A DNA stretch of 64,000 nt from Fibrobacter succinogenes (GTDB taxonomy: Bacteria; Fibrobacterota; Fibrobacteria; Fibrobacterales; Fibrobacteraceae). The notes below the pieces were generated by a model. It saw only the letters and a program-made list of their open reading frames with translations, did no database searches and was not told the DNA's origin. The translations under genes and the position numbers were made by a program. The DNA lies in NCBI GenBank assembly GCA_902776765.1, contig CACYRP010000029.1:20562-84561 (forward strand). The letters are read 5' to 3'. Of this stretch, positions 53,924 to 63,202 are shown piece after piece. Every line of letters starts with the position of its first letter. The stretch's first letter is position 1.

Positions 53924-55141
53924 TTATTTCAACAATTCTTCGGGGACGCATTCAGCCATGGCCTCGTATGCTTTGGCGCTGGGGTGCAGATGGTCGCCGG
54001 AATCAAAACCGTTGCTGAATCGTTTGGGATCGTCGTGTCCGCGGACGGCTTTATCGAAGTCTACGCAACCATCGAAATCGGGTGCGGTGCGGAGCCATTC
54101 GTTGAAAGCCGTGCGGATGATGTCGCGGTTTTCGTTGTAGGTGCGCCAGCCGTAAATCGGCAGCAGCGTGCCGCTGTAAATTTTGAGGCCGAGCTTGCGG
54201 GCGTGCGTGATGTAAAGTGTGCGAACGCCGTTGATGAGGTCGTCTGCTGTGGGCATGTCGCTCCAGGGGCGGAATTTGTTGACTTCAACGCCGACGGGGT
54301 GGATGATGTCGTTGATGCCGTGTTGCACGATAACCGCACGGGCGCCAGCAACATTCATTTCGATGGGGAAGCGTGTGGCGCCTTTGAGGCCGTAGGCGGC
54401 ATAGGTGATGCAACTGTATTCACGCAAAATGCGTGTACCGCTGACTGCACGGCGGATGATGGCGACGTTGTTGAAACCTTCGCGAGCGCAACGGAGCGTC
54501 AGGTAATCGGGCCAGTCTTGCGCGGTGATGGAATCACCGAAGCACACTAGCGCAAAGTTTTTTTCTTCGGTGAAAATGTCGATGGTGTTGAGGAAATAAA
54601 TCCAGTTCGTTTTACGCGTGAGGTCGTCAGGGAGGGTTGCAGATTTTGCGAAGTTGCCGTAGCTGTACTTGCCACCAGAAAGCGGTCCCGTGATTGCCGT
54701 GCCTGCGTTCATTTGTGTGAAATTAGCGAAGTAAAGGCTGACATCGAATGTTTCGCCTGCGGTTACGTCGAATGAAATTTCGTCGCTCAAGATTTCTTCG
54801 CCCGCGGGGATTGTGGCTGTGGCGCGACCGCTAAAAGTGACGGCGGTTGGAACGTAATTTGCAGATGGTGCGGAGTTTTTTGCTACATCGAGAGTCGCGG
54901 CACTTGAGGTCTGTGCATTTGCGATTTGGGATTGTGCAGATTTGGCGACATACGCCTCCGAAATCGTCACGGGTTCGGTACCGGTGAGGTTTGAAAAATG
55001 GAACCGCAATTTATTGCCCGAAAAGCAGGCGCGAATCGGATAACGGAGCGTTAAATCCTTGGCGTATGTAGCTTCTTTGCGGTCAGTGATGGATGTGGCG
55101 TTACCCCAGCAGGCAACCCATTTCGAAAATTCTTTTGACAT
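53924..55141 (-). CDS. SGNH/GDSL-type hydrolase, no signal peptide
   Basis: A 405-residue protein. An N-terminal beta domain (about 1-185, FSKWVACWGNATSITDRKEA) is followed by a GDSL/SGNH domain: block I VCFGDSITAQDWP (Ser nucleophile), Gly-type block II RAVSGTRIL, block III QHGINDI, and catalytic SGDHLHPSA. Relatives are annotated as GDSL family lipase/esterase and often act on acetylated sugars. It lacks a signal peptide, so it probably works on imported oligosaccharides. Monocistronic. Confidence 0.85.
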   Translation of the reverse strand: MSKEFSKWVACWGNATSITDRKEATYAKDLTLRYPIRACFSGNKLRFHFSNLTGTEPVTISEAYVAKSAQSQIANAQTSSAATLDVAKNSAPSANYVPTAVTFSGRATATIPAGEEILSDEISFDVTAGETFDVSLYFANFTQMNAGTAITGPLSGGKYSYGNFAKSATLPDDLTRKTNWIYFLNTIDIFTEEKNFALVCFGDSITAQDWPDYLTLRCAREGFNNVAIIRRAVSGTRILREYSCITYAAYGLKGATRFPIEMNVAGARAVIVQHGINDIIHPVGVEVNKFRPWSDMPTADDLINGVRTLYITHARKLGLKIYSGTLLPIYGWRTYNENRDIIRTAFNEWLRTAPDFDGCVDFDKAVRGHDDPKRFSNGFDSGDHLHPSAKAYEAMAECVPEELLK

Positions 55142-55349
55142 ATCTACTCTGCGAAATATGGACGACGAGCAAAAATAGATAATTTGGAGAGACTTTGCTA
55201 GGGTGCTGTTTGTGTAAAGGAATTGTGTAATTAAATGACAAAAAAATTACAATGAAAAATGTAAAAATCATTTATCCGCTTTCTTTGCAAAATCGTTGGT
55301 TTCGCAAAATCGAATGTGCTAGTTTGAAGGAAAAACAAGGGAGGACATC

Positions 55350-57041
55350 ATGAAAAACATGAAATACAAACTGTTCGCTCTGATTGCTGTGATTGCGGTA
55401 ACTGGCACATTGCTGTGTGTATTTTTCTGCGGTGGTAGCGATCATGAAAAAACAACTGACAATAAAGCCACCAGTGTCGATGAGTCCGATGACGGACGCG
55501 TGGAAGTTGCAACTGTGTACACTGTCAGAGATGACGGCTCAAGGTTGGAACGAGCGGAGGAGCGTAGCTCTAAAGGGATGCCAAAGGCGGCGTCTGTTGA
55601 TCGCGGAGTGCTAAAATTGATGGCTTCAGGATCTGTTTCTGGAAACGCTAAATTTTCGAAAGATATAGATAAAGTAATGAAAAGCGTAAGCGGTCTTTCT
55701 ACATCGGGAAAAACAGTGCTTGGCGGAAGACGCGGATCTGGCGGTTTTAACGAAGGTTATGTTGCTGCTGGTTCAGGTGGTATTGGAGATGGTTTAGCGG
55801 GACTGCTTGGAGGTAGCGCTTCAGGTATAAGATCTTCTAAAGCGAAAACTAGAACAACATCAAGATCTATTGATATGGGAGTAACACGAGATGAACCTTC
55901 TCCGAGAAAGAGTAAAGTTCGAGTTTCTGAACGCTATGAACGTGTTGTTGAACGCGACGATGAGCCTACTTATAGAAGAAGGCATAGTGGCAGGAATGAA
56001 AGCCGAAGGGCTGGATTGCTCACTGCAGGCGAGTGGAACGATTTGGACAACTGGAAGTTTTGGACAAATCTTCTCGATGATGACGATTATAGTGGGAAGA
56101 CTGATTACTGGAAATTTTATCCGAAAAATCTCGTAGTGGTAAGAGTGGTCGATGGCAACAGGGTCGGTATCGCCAATGTTGACGTGGAACTCTTTAACAG
56201 CAATTCAAAGGAATTTGCAACCAAGACAGATAATGCCGGGTATGCATACTGCTGGATAAATTTGTTTAAAGATCGCTCCAAGAAGCCTAATGCCAAGGAA
56301 TATTCGCTGAAAGTTGATGGAGATTGGGTCAAAGAAACGGTAAAGCTCACAACGATGGGTGACAAAAAATTCAACGTCAACGTTGTTGTCGATGATGAAA
56401 TCAGACATCCGAAAGCTAGGGCCGATGTAGCATTCATTGTAGATGCGACGGGTTCGATGAGCGATGAAATTAAATTCCTCAAGTCCGATCTCAGTTACAT
56501 TATTGACCATGCAAGTTCGGAAAGTAAGGTGGCTTTGCGCACGGCAGCTCTGTTTTACCGTGATGAAGGTGACGAGTACTTGACTCGCGCTAGCGATTTT
56601 ACCGATGATGCTTCTGAAACGCAGGATTTTGTTTCTGAGCAGAGCGCTTCTGGCGGTGGCGATTATCCCGAAGCTGTTCATTCTGCGCTTGATGCCTCGC
56701 TACAAGATCTTTCCTGGAATGGTTCGGCTCGCGCACGTATTGCGTTCCTCATTCTTGACGCTCCTGCGCACCATGATAATGATATCATCGAAAGCCTTCA
56801 GGAATCCATCATGCTCTATGCAAAACATGGCATCAAGTTGATTCCTGTAGCGGCAAGCGGCGTGGATAAGGATACGGAATTCATGCTGAGATTCTTTGAT
56901 GTTGCGACGGGCGGTACCTACGTGTTCCTCACGGACGACAGCGGCATTGGCAATTCGCACATCAAGGCTTCTGTCGGCAATTACAATGTGGAAAGCCTTA
57001 CGGATATCATGATAAGACTCATCAAGAAATATGTTAAGTAA
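55350..57041 (+). CDS. Exported von Willebrand factor A-domain protein
   Basis: A 563-residue protein with GGAGG 7 bp before the ATG. A hydrophobic N-terminus (about 6-26) ends in FFCGGS, either anchor or unusual lipobox. Residues 120-160 are Gly/Ser-rich (GRRGSGGFNEGYVAAGSGG) and 160-220 are Arg-rich and low complexity. A beta domain (about 245-340, VVRVVDGNRVGIANVDVEL) resembles a carboxypeptidase-regulatory-like fold. The VWA domain (about 355-563) has the metal site DATGSMSDE. Similar Gly-rich exported proteins are common in Fibrobacter. A surface or periplasmic adhesion/assembly role is likely but unproven. Confidence 0.8.
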   Translation: MKNMKYKLFALIAVIAVTGTLLCVFFCGGSDHEKTTDNKATSVDESDDGRVEVATVYTVRDDGSRLERAEERSSKGMPKAASVDRGVLKLMASGSVSGNAKFSKDIDKVMKSVSGLSTSGKTVLGGRRGSGGFNEGYVAAGSGGIGDGLAGLLGGSASGIRSSKAKTRTTSRSIDMGVTRDEPSPRKSKVRVSERYERVVERDDEPTYRRRHSGRNESRRAGLLTAGEWNDLDNWKFWTNLLDDDDYSGKTDYWKFYPKNLVVVRVVDGNRVGIANVDVELFNSNSKEFATKTDNAGYAYCWINLFKDRSKKPNAKEYSLKVDGDWVKETVKLTTMGDKKFNVNVVVDDEIRHPKARADVAFIVDATGSMSDEIKFLKSDLSYIIDHASSESKVALRTAALFYRDEGDEYLTRASDFTDDASETQDFVSEQSASGGGDYPEAVHSALDASLQDLSWNGSARARIAFLILDAPAHHDNDIIESLQESIMLYAKHGIKLIPVAASGVDKDTEFMLRFFDVATGGTYVFLTDDSGIGNSHIKASVGNYNVESLTDIMIRLIKKYVK

Positions 57042-57109
57042 GGAGGTGGCTAACGAACGATAAATATGAAAGATAAATTAAGACGGATAAAAATAAACTG
57101 AACCTTAGC

Positions 57110-57160
57110 ATGCCCGATTGTCTCGAAATAAGTTCGGAAAGACAACGGGCATCTTTTTTT
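57110..57160 (+). terminator. Terminator after the VWA gene
   Basis: ATGCCCG-TTGTCT (57110-57123, one bulged base) pairs with AGACAA-CGGGCAT (57140-57152), followed by a T-run. Confidence 0.85.
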
Positions 57161-57193
57161 ATAATGCAGTATCAATTGCTATAATTTGCGCTG

Positions 57194-57823
57194 ATGCCCG
57201 AAATTTCGTACAGTAAAAAGAATGATCAAATTGAATGCGTGCGCTATAAGGATTGGACCAAGTCGTATCTGCCGCATACGCATACGGAGCATTTGACTGT
57301 CGGCTATATCGAAGAAGGGTCGGTTTGCTTGGTGATGAACGGGGTCGCGGAAATTTATAGTGCCGGCGATAAGTTCCAGATTCCGCCGAACGTATTGCAC
57401 GAAATCAAGACGTTCGATGGGCGAAGCTATTCGATGGTTGTGTTGTGCATAAAAGTCGATGAATCGGAAAGCGCGGGCGATTATGAAAATGCTGTTGCTC
57501 GCTTGAATGAGTTGCGAAAAAGCATTCTCGAAAATCCCGAGAACATCTATTTGATTGAAGAAATGGCGCATGATTCTTGCATCAGCCCGTTCCACATGAT
57601 TCGGGAATTTAAAAAGGCATTCGGGCTTACGCCGCACCAGTTCCAGATGCAATGCAAAGTCCGCAAGGCGCAAAAACTGCTTGCCGAAAGAAGCGCGTCC
57701 GAAGTGACTTACGATGCCGGATTTTACGACCAAAGTCACATGGACCGTTGCTTTAAAAAATTAGTTGGGCTCTCGCCTAAAGAATATAAGCGGGCCGTGA
57801 AACCCGCATCAAATAATGCCTAA
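57194..57823 (+). CDS. AraC-family transcriptional regulator
   Basis: A 209-residue regulator. An N-terminal cupin-like sensing domain (about 1-95) has LPHTHTEHLTVGYIEEG and QIPPNVLHEIKTFDG. The C-terminal AraC double HTH (about 110-205) has NIYLIEEMAHDSCISPFHMI and VTYDAGFYDQSHMDRCFKKL then GLSPKEYKR. It is shorter than AraC itself but usual for the family. A cupin-only protein is encoded convergently next door, so both may respond to one small molecule (inference). Confidence 0.88.
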   Translation: MPEISYSKKNDQIECVRYKDWTKSYLPHTHTEHLTVGYIEEGSVCLVMNGVAEIYSAGDKFQIPPNVLHEIKTFDGRSYSMVVLCIKVDESESAGDYENAVARLNELRKSILENPENIYLIEEMAHDSCISPFHMIREFKKAFGLTPHQFQMQCKVRKAQKLLAERSASEVTYDAGFYDQSHMDRCFKKLVGLSPKEYKRAVKPASNNA

Positions 57824-57842
57824 ATCGTCATGGTGGCCTCTT

Positions 57843-57869
57843 TGTCACCCCGGACTTGTCGGGGCGCCA
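57843..57869. repeat. Palindromic repeat (GTCACCCCGG...CCGGGG type)
   Basis: GTCACCCCGGACTTGTCGGGGCGCC is an imperfect hairpin of the dispersed family, lying between convergent genes. Confidence 0.55.
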
Positions 57870-57872
57870 TCT

Positions 57873-58262
57873 TTAACATAGCGCGGGAATGAATTTTGCG
57901 AACAAATAAAGCCCTTCGTCGCCTGCGTTTACTTCGTGGGGAATTTTTGCGGGCATAATCGAAATCACGCCGGGGGCGTAATCGAGTTTGACGCCGTCAT
58001 TTATGCACACGCCGCTCCCAGCGATGACTTCGTGGGTTTCGAGTTGCGTTTCGTGAATGTGATTCTTGATGCTTTTATTTGGTGCGATGCGAACGAGGTG
58101 GTAGCTGAATGTGCCGCCAGTTTCTTTCGATGTAATGATATGCTTAAGTTCTACGCCTTCAAAAGTTGGGTGCTTGCTCCAAGCGATATCCTTGAATGCT
58201 TTTGTGTTGCTGGGGCGTCTGAGTTCGCCGTTGTTGAATTTTTCAAAAAGTTCTTTTTCCAT
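57873..58262 (-). CDS. Cupin-domain protein
   Basis: A 129-residue single-domain cupin. Metal-site residues are in NHIHETQLETHEVIAGSG (first motif, His-x-His and later Glu/His) and PAKIPHEVNAG (second motif His). No other domain. It could be an enzyme or a sensor; substrate unknown. It is encoded tail-to-tail with the AraC-type gene. Confidence 0.8.
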   Translation of the reverse strand: MEKELFEKFNNGELRRPSNTKAFKDIAWSKHPTFEGVELKHIITSKETGGTFSYHLVRIAPNKSIKNHIHETQLETHEVIAGSGVCINDGVKLDYAPGVISIMPAKIPHEVNAGDEGLYLFAKFIPALC

Positions 58263-58473
58263 ATTGTATTCCTTTTATTCGATTGTGTGGCGCGACTTTG
58301 AAAGTTTGCGATGCTTGTCGAAATTGCGCCGCGGTTGTATCCGTATTTTATAAAAGGACTTGCTGAAAAAATTGTATAAAATTGCGAAAAAAATCTAGGC
58401 ATAACACTGAGGGTGTTTGGTGCTTACTTCTATAAAAATGTTATTATTGAAATATAAAGTTGGAGGGTAAATC

Positions 58474-58995
58474 ATGAAAATTGAAGACTATATTATTTCT
58501 GTTCCTGATTTTCCGCAGCCGGGAATTTTGTTCCGCGATATTACTGGGATCCTGGGAAATGCCGATGCGCTCAAGTTGACGCTCGATAGTCTTTACAAGG
58601 TCCTTGAGAAAACGGAGTTCGATGTTGTTGCTGGGCTTGAAGCGCGCGGCTTTTTGTTTGGTGTTTCCGTCGCGGAACATTTTCACAAACCGTTTGTGCC
58701 TGTGCGCAAAAAAGGGAAGCTCCCGCGTGAAACTGTTGGTATCACGTACGATTTGGAATACGGTACGGCTTGCATTGAAATTCACAAAGATGCCGTTAAG
58801 TTGGGGGATCGCGTTGTTCTTATCGATGATTTGCTTGCCACTGGCGGCACGGCGCGTGCTGCGGTTCGGCTTATTGAAAAGGTTGGCGGCAAGGTGGAAT
58901 GCTGCGCGTTTATCATAGAACTTTTGGACCTTAAAGGGCGTGATGTGCTTTCGGGGTATCGTGTAGAATCGTTGACTCAATTTCCAGGTCATTGA
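58474..58995 (+). CDS. apt: Adenine phosphoribosyltransferase
   Basis: A 173-residue Apt, converting adenine and PRPP to AMP in purine salvage. FPQPGILFRDITGIL opens the family pattern. GLEARGFLFG follows, RKKGKLPRETV is the flexible loop, and the PRPP site is VVLIDDLLATGGTA. GGAGG precedes the ATG. Usual length. Monocistronic. Confidence 0.95.
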   Translation: MKIEDYIISVPDFPQPGILFRDITGILGNADALKLTLDSLYKVLEKTEFDVVAGLEARGFLFGVSVAEHFHKPFVPVRKKGKLPRETVGITYDLEYGTACIEIHKDAVKLGDRVVLIDDLLATGGTARAAVRLIEKVGGKVECCAFIIELLDLKGRDVLSGYRVESLTQFPGH

Positions 58996-59079
58996 TTTTT
59001 AAAGACGATGTTTGGCTATGTTGCTATTTCGTAAATAGCTATATTTTTTGAGGTAAAATTTTTGCGGGAGGATGATGAC

Positions 59080-59364
59080 ATGGCTGAGATTCTTGAAAAA
59101 ACGCAAGGTGCTAGCTTGCAAGTGGGTGGACATGCTGAAAATGTCGCTTTGAAGTGCGCCTCGAAAGATGACAAAGGGAATGTCTCCGCAAAAAATGCCG
59201 CGAACGGCGAGGAGAATGCCGCGGAGGAAAACGCTGCGACCTCAGCGAGAATAAAAAGAATGCGCGGCTGGCTCGGCGTGAAAAGCACTTCGTCATTGGG
59301 CGGCTACGATGATGATGGCGGTGGCGTTGCTTATGGTGACGGACATTCAGGGTGGAATAGGTAA
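59080..59364 (+). CDS. 94-residue protein rich in Ala, Glu and Gly
   Basis: Starts at ATG 59080 with GGGAGG 9 bp upstream. It is low complexity: a polar Ala/Asn/Glu-rich middle (NAANGEENAAEENAATSA) and a Gly/Asp-rich tail (SLGGYDDDGGGVAYGDGHSG). No signal peptide or domain. The ribosome site supports translation, but the composition makes a function impossible to guess. Confidence 0.5.
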   Translation: MAEILEKTQGASLQVGGHAENVALKCASKDDKGNVSAKNAANGEENAAEENAATSARIKRMRGWLGVKSTSSLGGYDDDGGGVAYGDGHSGWNR

Positions 59365-59414
59365 TTGCTTGTATCCTTAAAAAAATTATATTACAAATAA
59401 ACCCAAGGCGCAAA

Positions 59415-59846
59415 ATGTCTGTTCTTTCGTTTAAGACATACTGTATCGAAAATTACGCAGAACATAGCGGCAAGGCTTCTAGCGAAGTCTATGAACTTTT
59501 TGCGCACTCTGGTTTGCTTAAAATGTTGCAAGATGACTATGAAGACTTGCACGGCATGGGCAAAGAATACCTAATGGATTTCTTTGACAAGTGGTTTAGC
59601 GGGAAAAAGAGCGAAGATTCGCATCATCTTGTTAAGTCTATCTTGATTCCGCAAGTGGTATCAATGCTGATGGAAATTTATTCCATTTCAGAAAATGAAG
59701 CCATACGAATCGTATATACATCACCCACAGGGAAATGTCTTGATGACGATTCGCTTGGACTTTACGGACAAAGTGCCCATTACATTTGCGGGCTCATTGA
59801 GAAGGATGTTCAGAGAAATCCGGAATTGCTGAAAGAGGCGGGGTGA
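59415..59846 (+). CDS. DUF3791-like two-module protein
   Basis: A 143-residue helical protein. The first half (TYCIENYAEHSGKASSEVYE, then LHGMGKEYLMDFFDKWF) resembles DUF3791 proteins. The second half (LIPQVVSMLMEIYSISENEA, SLGLYGQSAHYICGLIEKD) resembles another small helical family often encoded beside it. DUF3791 genes usually occur with DUF3990 toxin-like genes; here the two helical modules are fused and no DUF3990 gene is present. Function unknown. Confidence 0.6.
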   Translation: MSVLSFKTYCIENYAEHSGKASSEVYELFAHSGLLKMLQDDYEDLHGMGKEYLMDFFDKWFSGKKSEDSHHLVKSILIPQVVSMLMEIYSISENEAIRIVYTSPTGKCLDDDSLGLYGQSAHYICGLIEKDVQRNPELLKEAG

Positions 59847-60021
59847 GGAAATATTCGGTTGTTTGAACTTTCCCCAGCGATGATGCTCGAGTTTTTGGAG
59901 AAGTAAAACCTTAGTTTGTTGAGCGAAACCAAAATAGTTCACTTCGACGAAATACAGTGAACTATATCTTCATTTCCCAAAAATACATTATGAATCTGAG
60001 ATTCAGAAGAACTTTGTTTAG
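59847..60021. repeat. Gap with GTTGAGCGAAACC/CACTTCGACG repeat fragments
   Basis: Contains GTTGAGCGAAACCAAAATAG and GTTCACTTCGACGAAATACAGTGAAC, an imperfect palindrome. Similar words recur at 62989-63010. No gene seen. Confidence 0.4.
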
Positions 60022-60384
60022 CTACAGCTTTCCTGCTACTTTTTCGGCAAATTCATCTAGGGGCTCAAAGTAGGCATTTTCACGGATAGTGCGATAGTTG
60101 TTGTATAGATCTGTCAAGTCTATGTGCAAAGAATCATCCGTGTATTGTTTTTCATAGGCGCTGCGCTTTGCCATAGTCCACAATTTCACGACAACCTGGT
60201 CCAAATAGGGATGCCGCTGGGCCATTGCGTATTTTTCCATGCGCTGGATTGCGGAAAGCAGAGCCGCATTGGGTGCTGGACTAAAAATAGCCTCGGTCTC
60301 ATGCGCTGAAAACTCGGCGTCCAAATTCAGGGTCAACTCCGGGTGTTCAATTTGGTCAACAATGTGTTTCTGATATGAAGTCAA
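60022..60384 (-). CDS. Uncharacterised 120-residue protein
   Basis: The frame opens at TTG 60384; no ATG is available upstream. The product is helical with two conserved-looking blocks (AALLSAIQRMEKYAMAQRHP; ENAYFEPLDEFAEKVAGKL). No signal peptide and no known family. The composition is protein-like and A/T bias is lower than in the neighbouring KAP gene, so I think it is coding. Confidence 0.5.
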   Translation of the reverse strand: MTSYQKHIVDQIEHPELTLNLDAEFSAHETEAIFSPAPNAALLSAIQRMEKYAMAQRHPYLDQVVVKLWTMAKRSAYEKQYTDDSLHIDLTDLYNNYRTIRENAYFEPLDEFAEKVAGKL

Positions 60385-60532
60385 CGGTGAAATTGATGTT
60401 TTTACCCGTCGAAAAAAGTAGCTTTTTTATATTCCTTTTTCGTTGGAATATACACTGAAAAAAAAGACTCAAAAAAATTAAAGGAATCGGTCAGCATAGA
60501 AAAAAACTCAAGGGTACATAATCCTTAACATG

Positions 60533-62131
60533 TTAATGCAAGCCTAATAATTTTAATACGATTTTATTAGTTTTGATACCTTCGTATCCATAGAACCAAC
60601 CTTCATATCCTAATAAACACAGAAGAACTAAAGTATCCCTATTTTCATTAGCTCGTGATTCAAATTCTTCATAAAATATTTTTTCTACAGGTTCTCCATT
60701 AATCGTGCCTGTGTTTCTCTTATAGTCTCGTAATTCTGATAAAGAGAGCTTCTTGTCGTCTCCTGTATTTGGATCTACATAATAAAAAAGTTTCTGCTCA
60801 TCTAAGTTTTCTTTTTTGCTTAAACGATGATAAATATGGGGGAAGAAATACATTATTATATTAAAAATTACTACTGCCTCAAAATCATTATCTTGATTCT
60901 CCGCATATAATCTGCAAGAAGAATTTATTTTATCTAAAATTTGTTCGACGCCACGAACAGTAGGATTATCAAGTGTCAGAGACAGATTTAATTCTCCTTG
61001 GCTAGTGTTATAAACAAAACGACGACTCAAAAAACTAAAATCATTATTCACTATTTTATCATACTTTTGCGGATTTTCATTAAGGACTTTCTTAAAAAAG
61101 GAATCCGCCAATTTTGGAATGGAATATGTTTGCTTAATATATTTTTCAATATAGCGTTCATCATCGTATGTTTTTTTAAACAATTTTTTTAATGATTCTA
61201 TATTGCACTGGTATATAACCTTAATAAATCTTCCATCTTCAAAACCGTTCTTAGACTCCACAGTAAGCAACGCATCACAAATAGAAAAAATCTTATTTAA
61301 ATGTTCAACTTCTGAAATTCTATCTATATCTTCAAAATTAAGGACAATCGTTTTTTTTAAGCGATGGATATCTTCTACAAAATCTTTTATTTTATCTTCA
61401 TATGACCGACTTTCAAAAAGTAAATCGCCTATACAAAAAGCAAAGTCATGTGAAAAAAAAGACTTGATTTTATTTATAGGGCTAGAAAAAGATCCGTGCC
61501 CCCCTAGCGCACGTTCAATTTCACGAATAATGCAATACTCAACATTATCTACAGTAGTTGACAAAATGCCTATTGTTATAAAACACCAATCCTCACGTTC
61601 TTTTTCGTTTTTTAAAATATCAACAAATGTAGTTTTCCCATTACCATACGGACTATCTACGCCAACTACAGAATGACTAGATATATACTCCGAAAAAGCA
61701 TTAAAAGTCTCCTTTCGCTCAGGAAACAAAAAATCCCGATTTATCTTGTCTTTTTGGTGAGAAACATGATTGAAACGAAAAAAAATTATTAGGGAGACTA
61801 TTAATGTCAACAAGCAAAAAGATGTCAATACACAGTGTTGTGAAAAAAAATTTTCTTTCCATGGACTTGAAAAAAGAAAAATCAAATCTTTTTTTCCAAA
61901 AAAACACATACTCAACAAAAAACCAACATTAATACAACATGACAACATCGCATTTCGATTACCAAGAAGAAATGGCGTAGCAACAACTATCACTACCGCA
62001 CAAAAAAAGCGAAAATCAATTAAATTGCCATCACCATCAATAAGCAATTCTTGTGAAAGAACAAATATTACAAACATCAATGCAAAATATCGATGAATGT
62101 CCTTATCTAAAAATTTTGATTTTTTTCCCAT
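60533..62131 (-). CDS. Membrane-anchored KAP-family P-loop NTPase
   Basis: A 532-residue protein. The N-terminal third has four membrane segments (about residues 12-125, hydrophobic stretches ending SFCLLTLIVSLIIFF). The KAP domain follows with Walker A GVDSPYGNGKTTF (about 160) and Walker B IVLNFEDIDRI (about 262), the usual KAP DxDR form. ATG 62131 is preferred to 62155. KAP NTPases with membrane anchors are widespread in phage-defence contexts, but no specific system is recognised. The gene is very A/T-rich with A/T-ending codons, unlike ahcY or apt, which suggests acquisition. A 128-residue orphan gene is divergent upstream. Confidence 0.82.
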   Translation of the reverse strand: MGKKSKFLDKDIHRYFALMFVIFVLSQELLIDGDGNLIDFRFFCAVVIVVATPFLLGNRNAMLSCCINVGFLLSMCFFGKKDLIFLFSSPWKENFFSQHCVLTSFCLLTLIVSLIIFFRFNHVSHQKDKINRDFLFPERKETFNAFSEYISSHSVVGVDSPYGNGKTTFVDILKNEKEREDWCFITIGILSTTVDNVEYCIIREIERALGGHGSFSSPINKIKSFFSHDFAFCIGDLLFESRSYEDKIKDFVEDIHRLKKTIVLNFEDIDRISEVEHLNKIFSICDALLTVESKNGFEDGRFIKVIYQCNIESLKKLFKKTYDDERYIEKYIKQTYSIPKLADSFFKKVLNENPQKYDKIVNNDFSFLSRRFVYNTSQGELNLSLTLDNPTVRGVEQILDKINSSCRLYAENQDNDFEAVVIFNIIMYFFPHIYHRLSKKENLDEQKLFYYVDPNTGDDKKLSLSELRDYKRNTGTINGEPVEKIFYEEFESRANENRDTLVLLCLLGYEGWFYGYEGIKTNKIVLKLLGLH

Positions 62132-62373
62132 ATGAAAAACTCTACAATAGAACACGAGTTTCGTGATAAAAAACGTTTGTCAATACCAGAGCTACATTAA
62201 GCAACTAAATACAAAATATAATACAAAAACGAATAAATTTGTCTAAAAAATATTTCTTCAAAGAAAATAGAGTTTGTAAACAAATAACTACATTTCGTCT
62301 GCAAATACAAAAAAAATGCCTATAACAATAAAAAGTTTTACCTCGTGACGTTGTTGAACAAAAAATGTATATT

Positions 62374-62751
62374 ATGGAAGACAAGAAAGGAAAAAAAATG
62401 CCTACTGATCAAATGCATTGGAGAGTCGCTTACTCCATAAGCCGCGCTTACAACATAATCGCTAGTTCAAACATTAATATCAATCCAAGTATATTGTTGA
62501 AATTGAACAGCAATAAATGCATACGATATAGAAAAAAAGGAAACTCTTTAATAAAAATAGACGAGATTTCCGAAATTATGGAGCCTAACGGTTTAGCAAC
62601 AATCTTCGGCTTTCCAGGAGATGACGACATGACAATAATGCATGTTCTTGTTATAAACGGAAACGCCTCTGACGCCATGAATCAAATGATTGAATTATTA
62701 GACAAAAAAAATGCACCTCATAGGCATCTTGAACCTATAAAAAAATTTTGA
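62374..62751 (+). CDS. Orphan protein divergent from the KAP NTPase
   Basis: The frame is open from ATG 62374; ATG 62398 has the better ribosome site (AAAGG 7 bp upstream), giving 117 residues. The protein has MHWRVAYSISRAYNIIASSN, then an NPSILLKLNSNKCIRYRKKG segment and LIKIDEISEIMEPNGLATIF. No known domain. Base composition matches the KAP gene, so the two probably arrived together and may function together (inference). Confidence 0.6.
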   Translation: MEDKKGKKMPTDQMHWRVAYSISRAYNIIASSNININPSILLKLNSNKCIRYRKKGNSLIKIDEISEIMEPNGLATIFGFPGDDDMTIMHVLVINGNASDAMNQMIELLDKKNAPHRHLEPIKKF

Positions 62752-63202
62752 TAGAAAAGTAATTTCTACATTCTCTATTTCCCGCACTCATTAGTGGCAT
62801 GGTTGCGTTGATGTCATAATCGATGGAGAGGGGGAACGCCTTTTGCTTTGTGCAGCATTTGTTGATAGAAGGTAATTCCTTACTCATTCTCTTCAAAATT
62901 TTCGACTTATTCCATCACTTTTCGGAGTTCTTCAGGGCTATATTGTGGTGGGTATCCATTTTTCACAAAATAAATTTTCAAAAAAATAAAGTTCACTTCG
63001 GCAGGCTCAGTAAAACTTTCTAGGATGTTTAGCGAAAAAAGGTGATCCCGGCACTGAGGCCGGGATGACAAGTATTGGGTTACATCATAAATCCTTCGAC
63101 GGAGTTTATCCTGAGCTTGTCGAAGGACTCAGGATAACAACTCAAAGGCACGAAGTGCCGTGCTCACGCCTCAGAGCGCAGCGACCCCAAAGCGCGACCT
63201 CA
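62752..63202. repeat. 451-bp gap with several dispersed repeats
   Basis: No gene seen. A GATCCCGGC...GCCGGGATGAC palindrome lies at 63044-63070. A second element at 63090-63138 contains TCCTTCGACGGAGTTTATCC and TGAGCTTGTCGAAGGACTCA, a palindrome around TTCGAC words. GTTCACTTCGGCAGGCTCAG near 62990 is a half-copy. An imperfect CACGAAGTGCCGTG hairpin follows. These lie 3' of ahcY. Confidence 0.6.
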
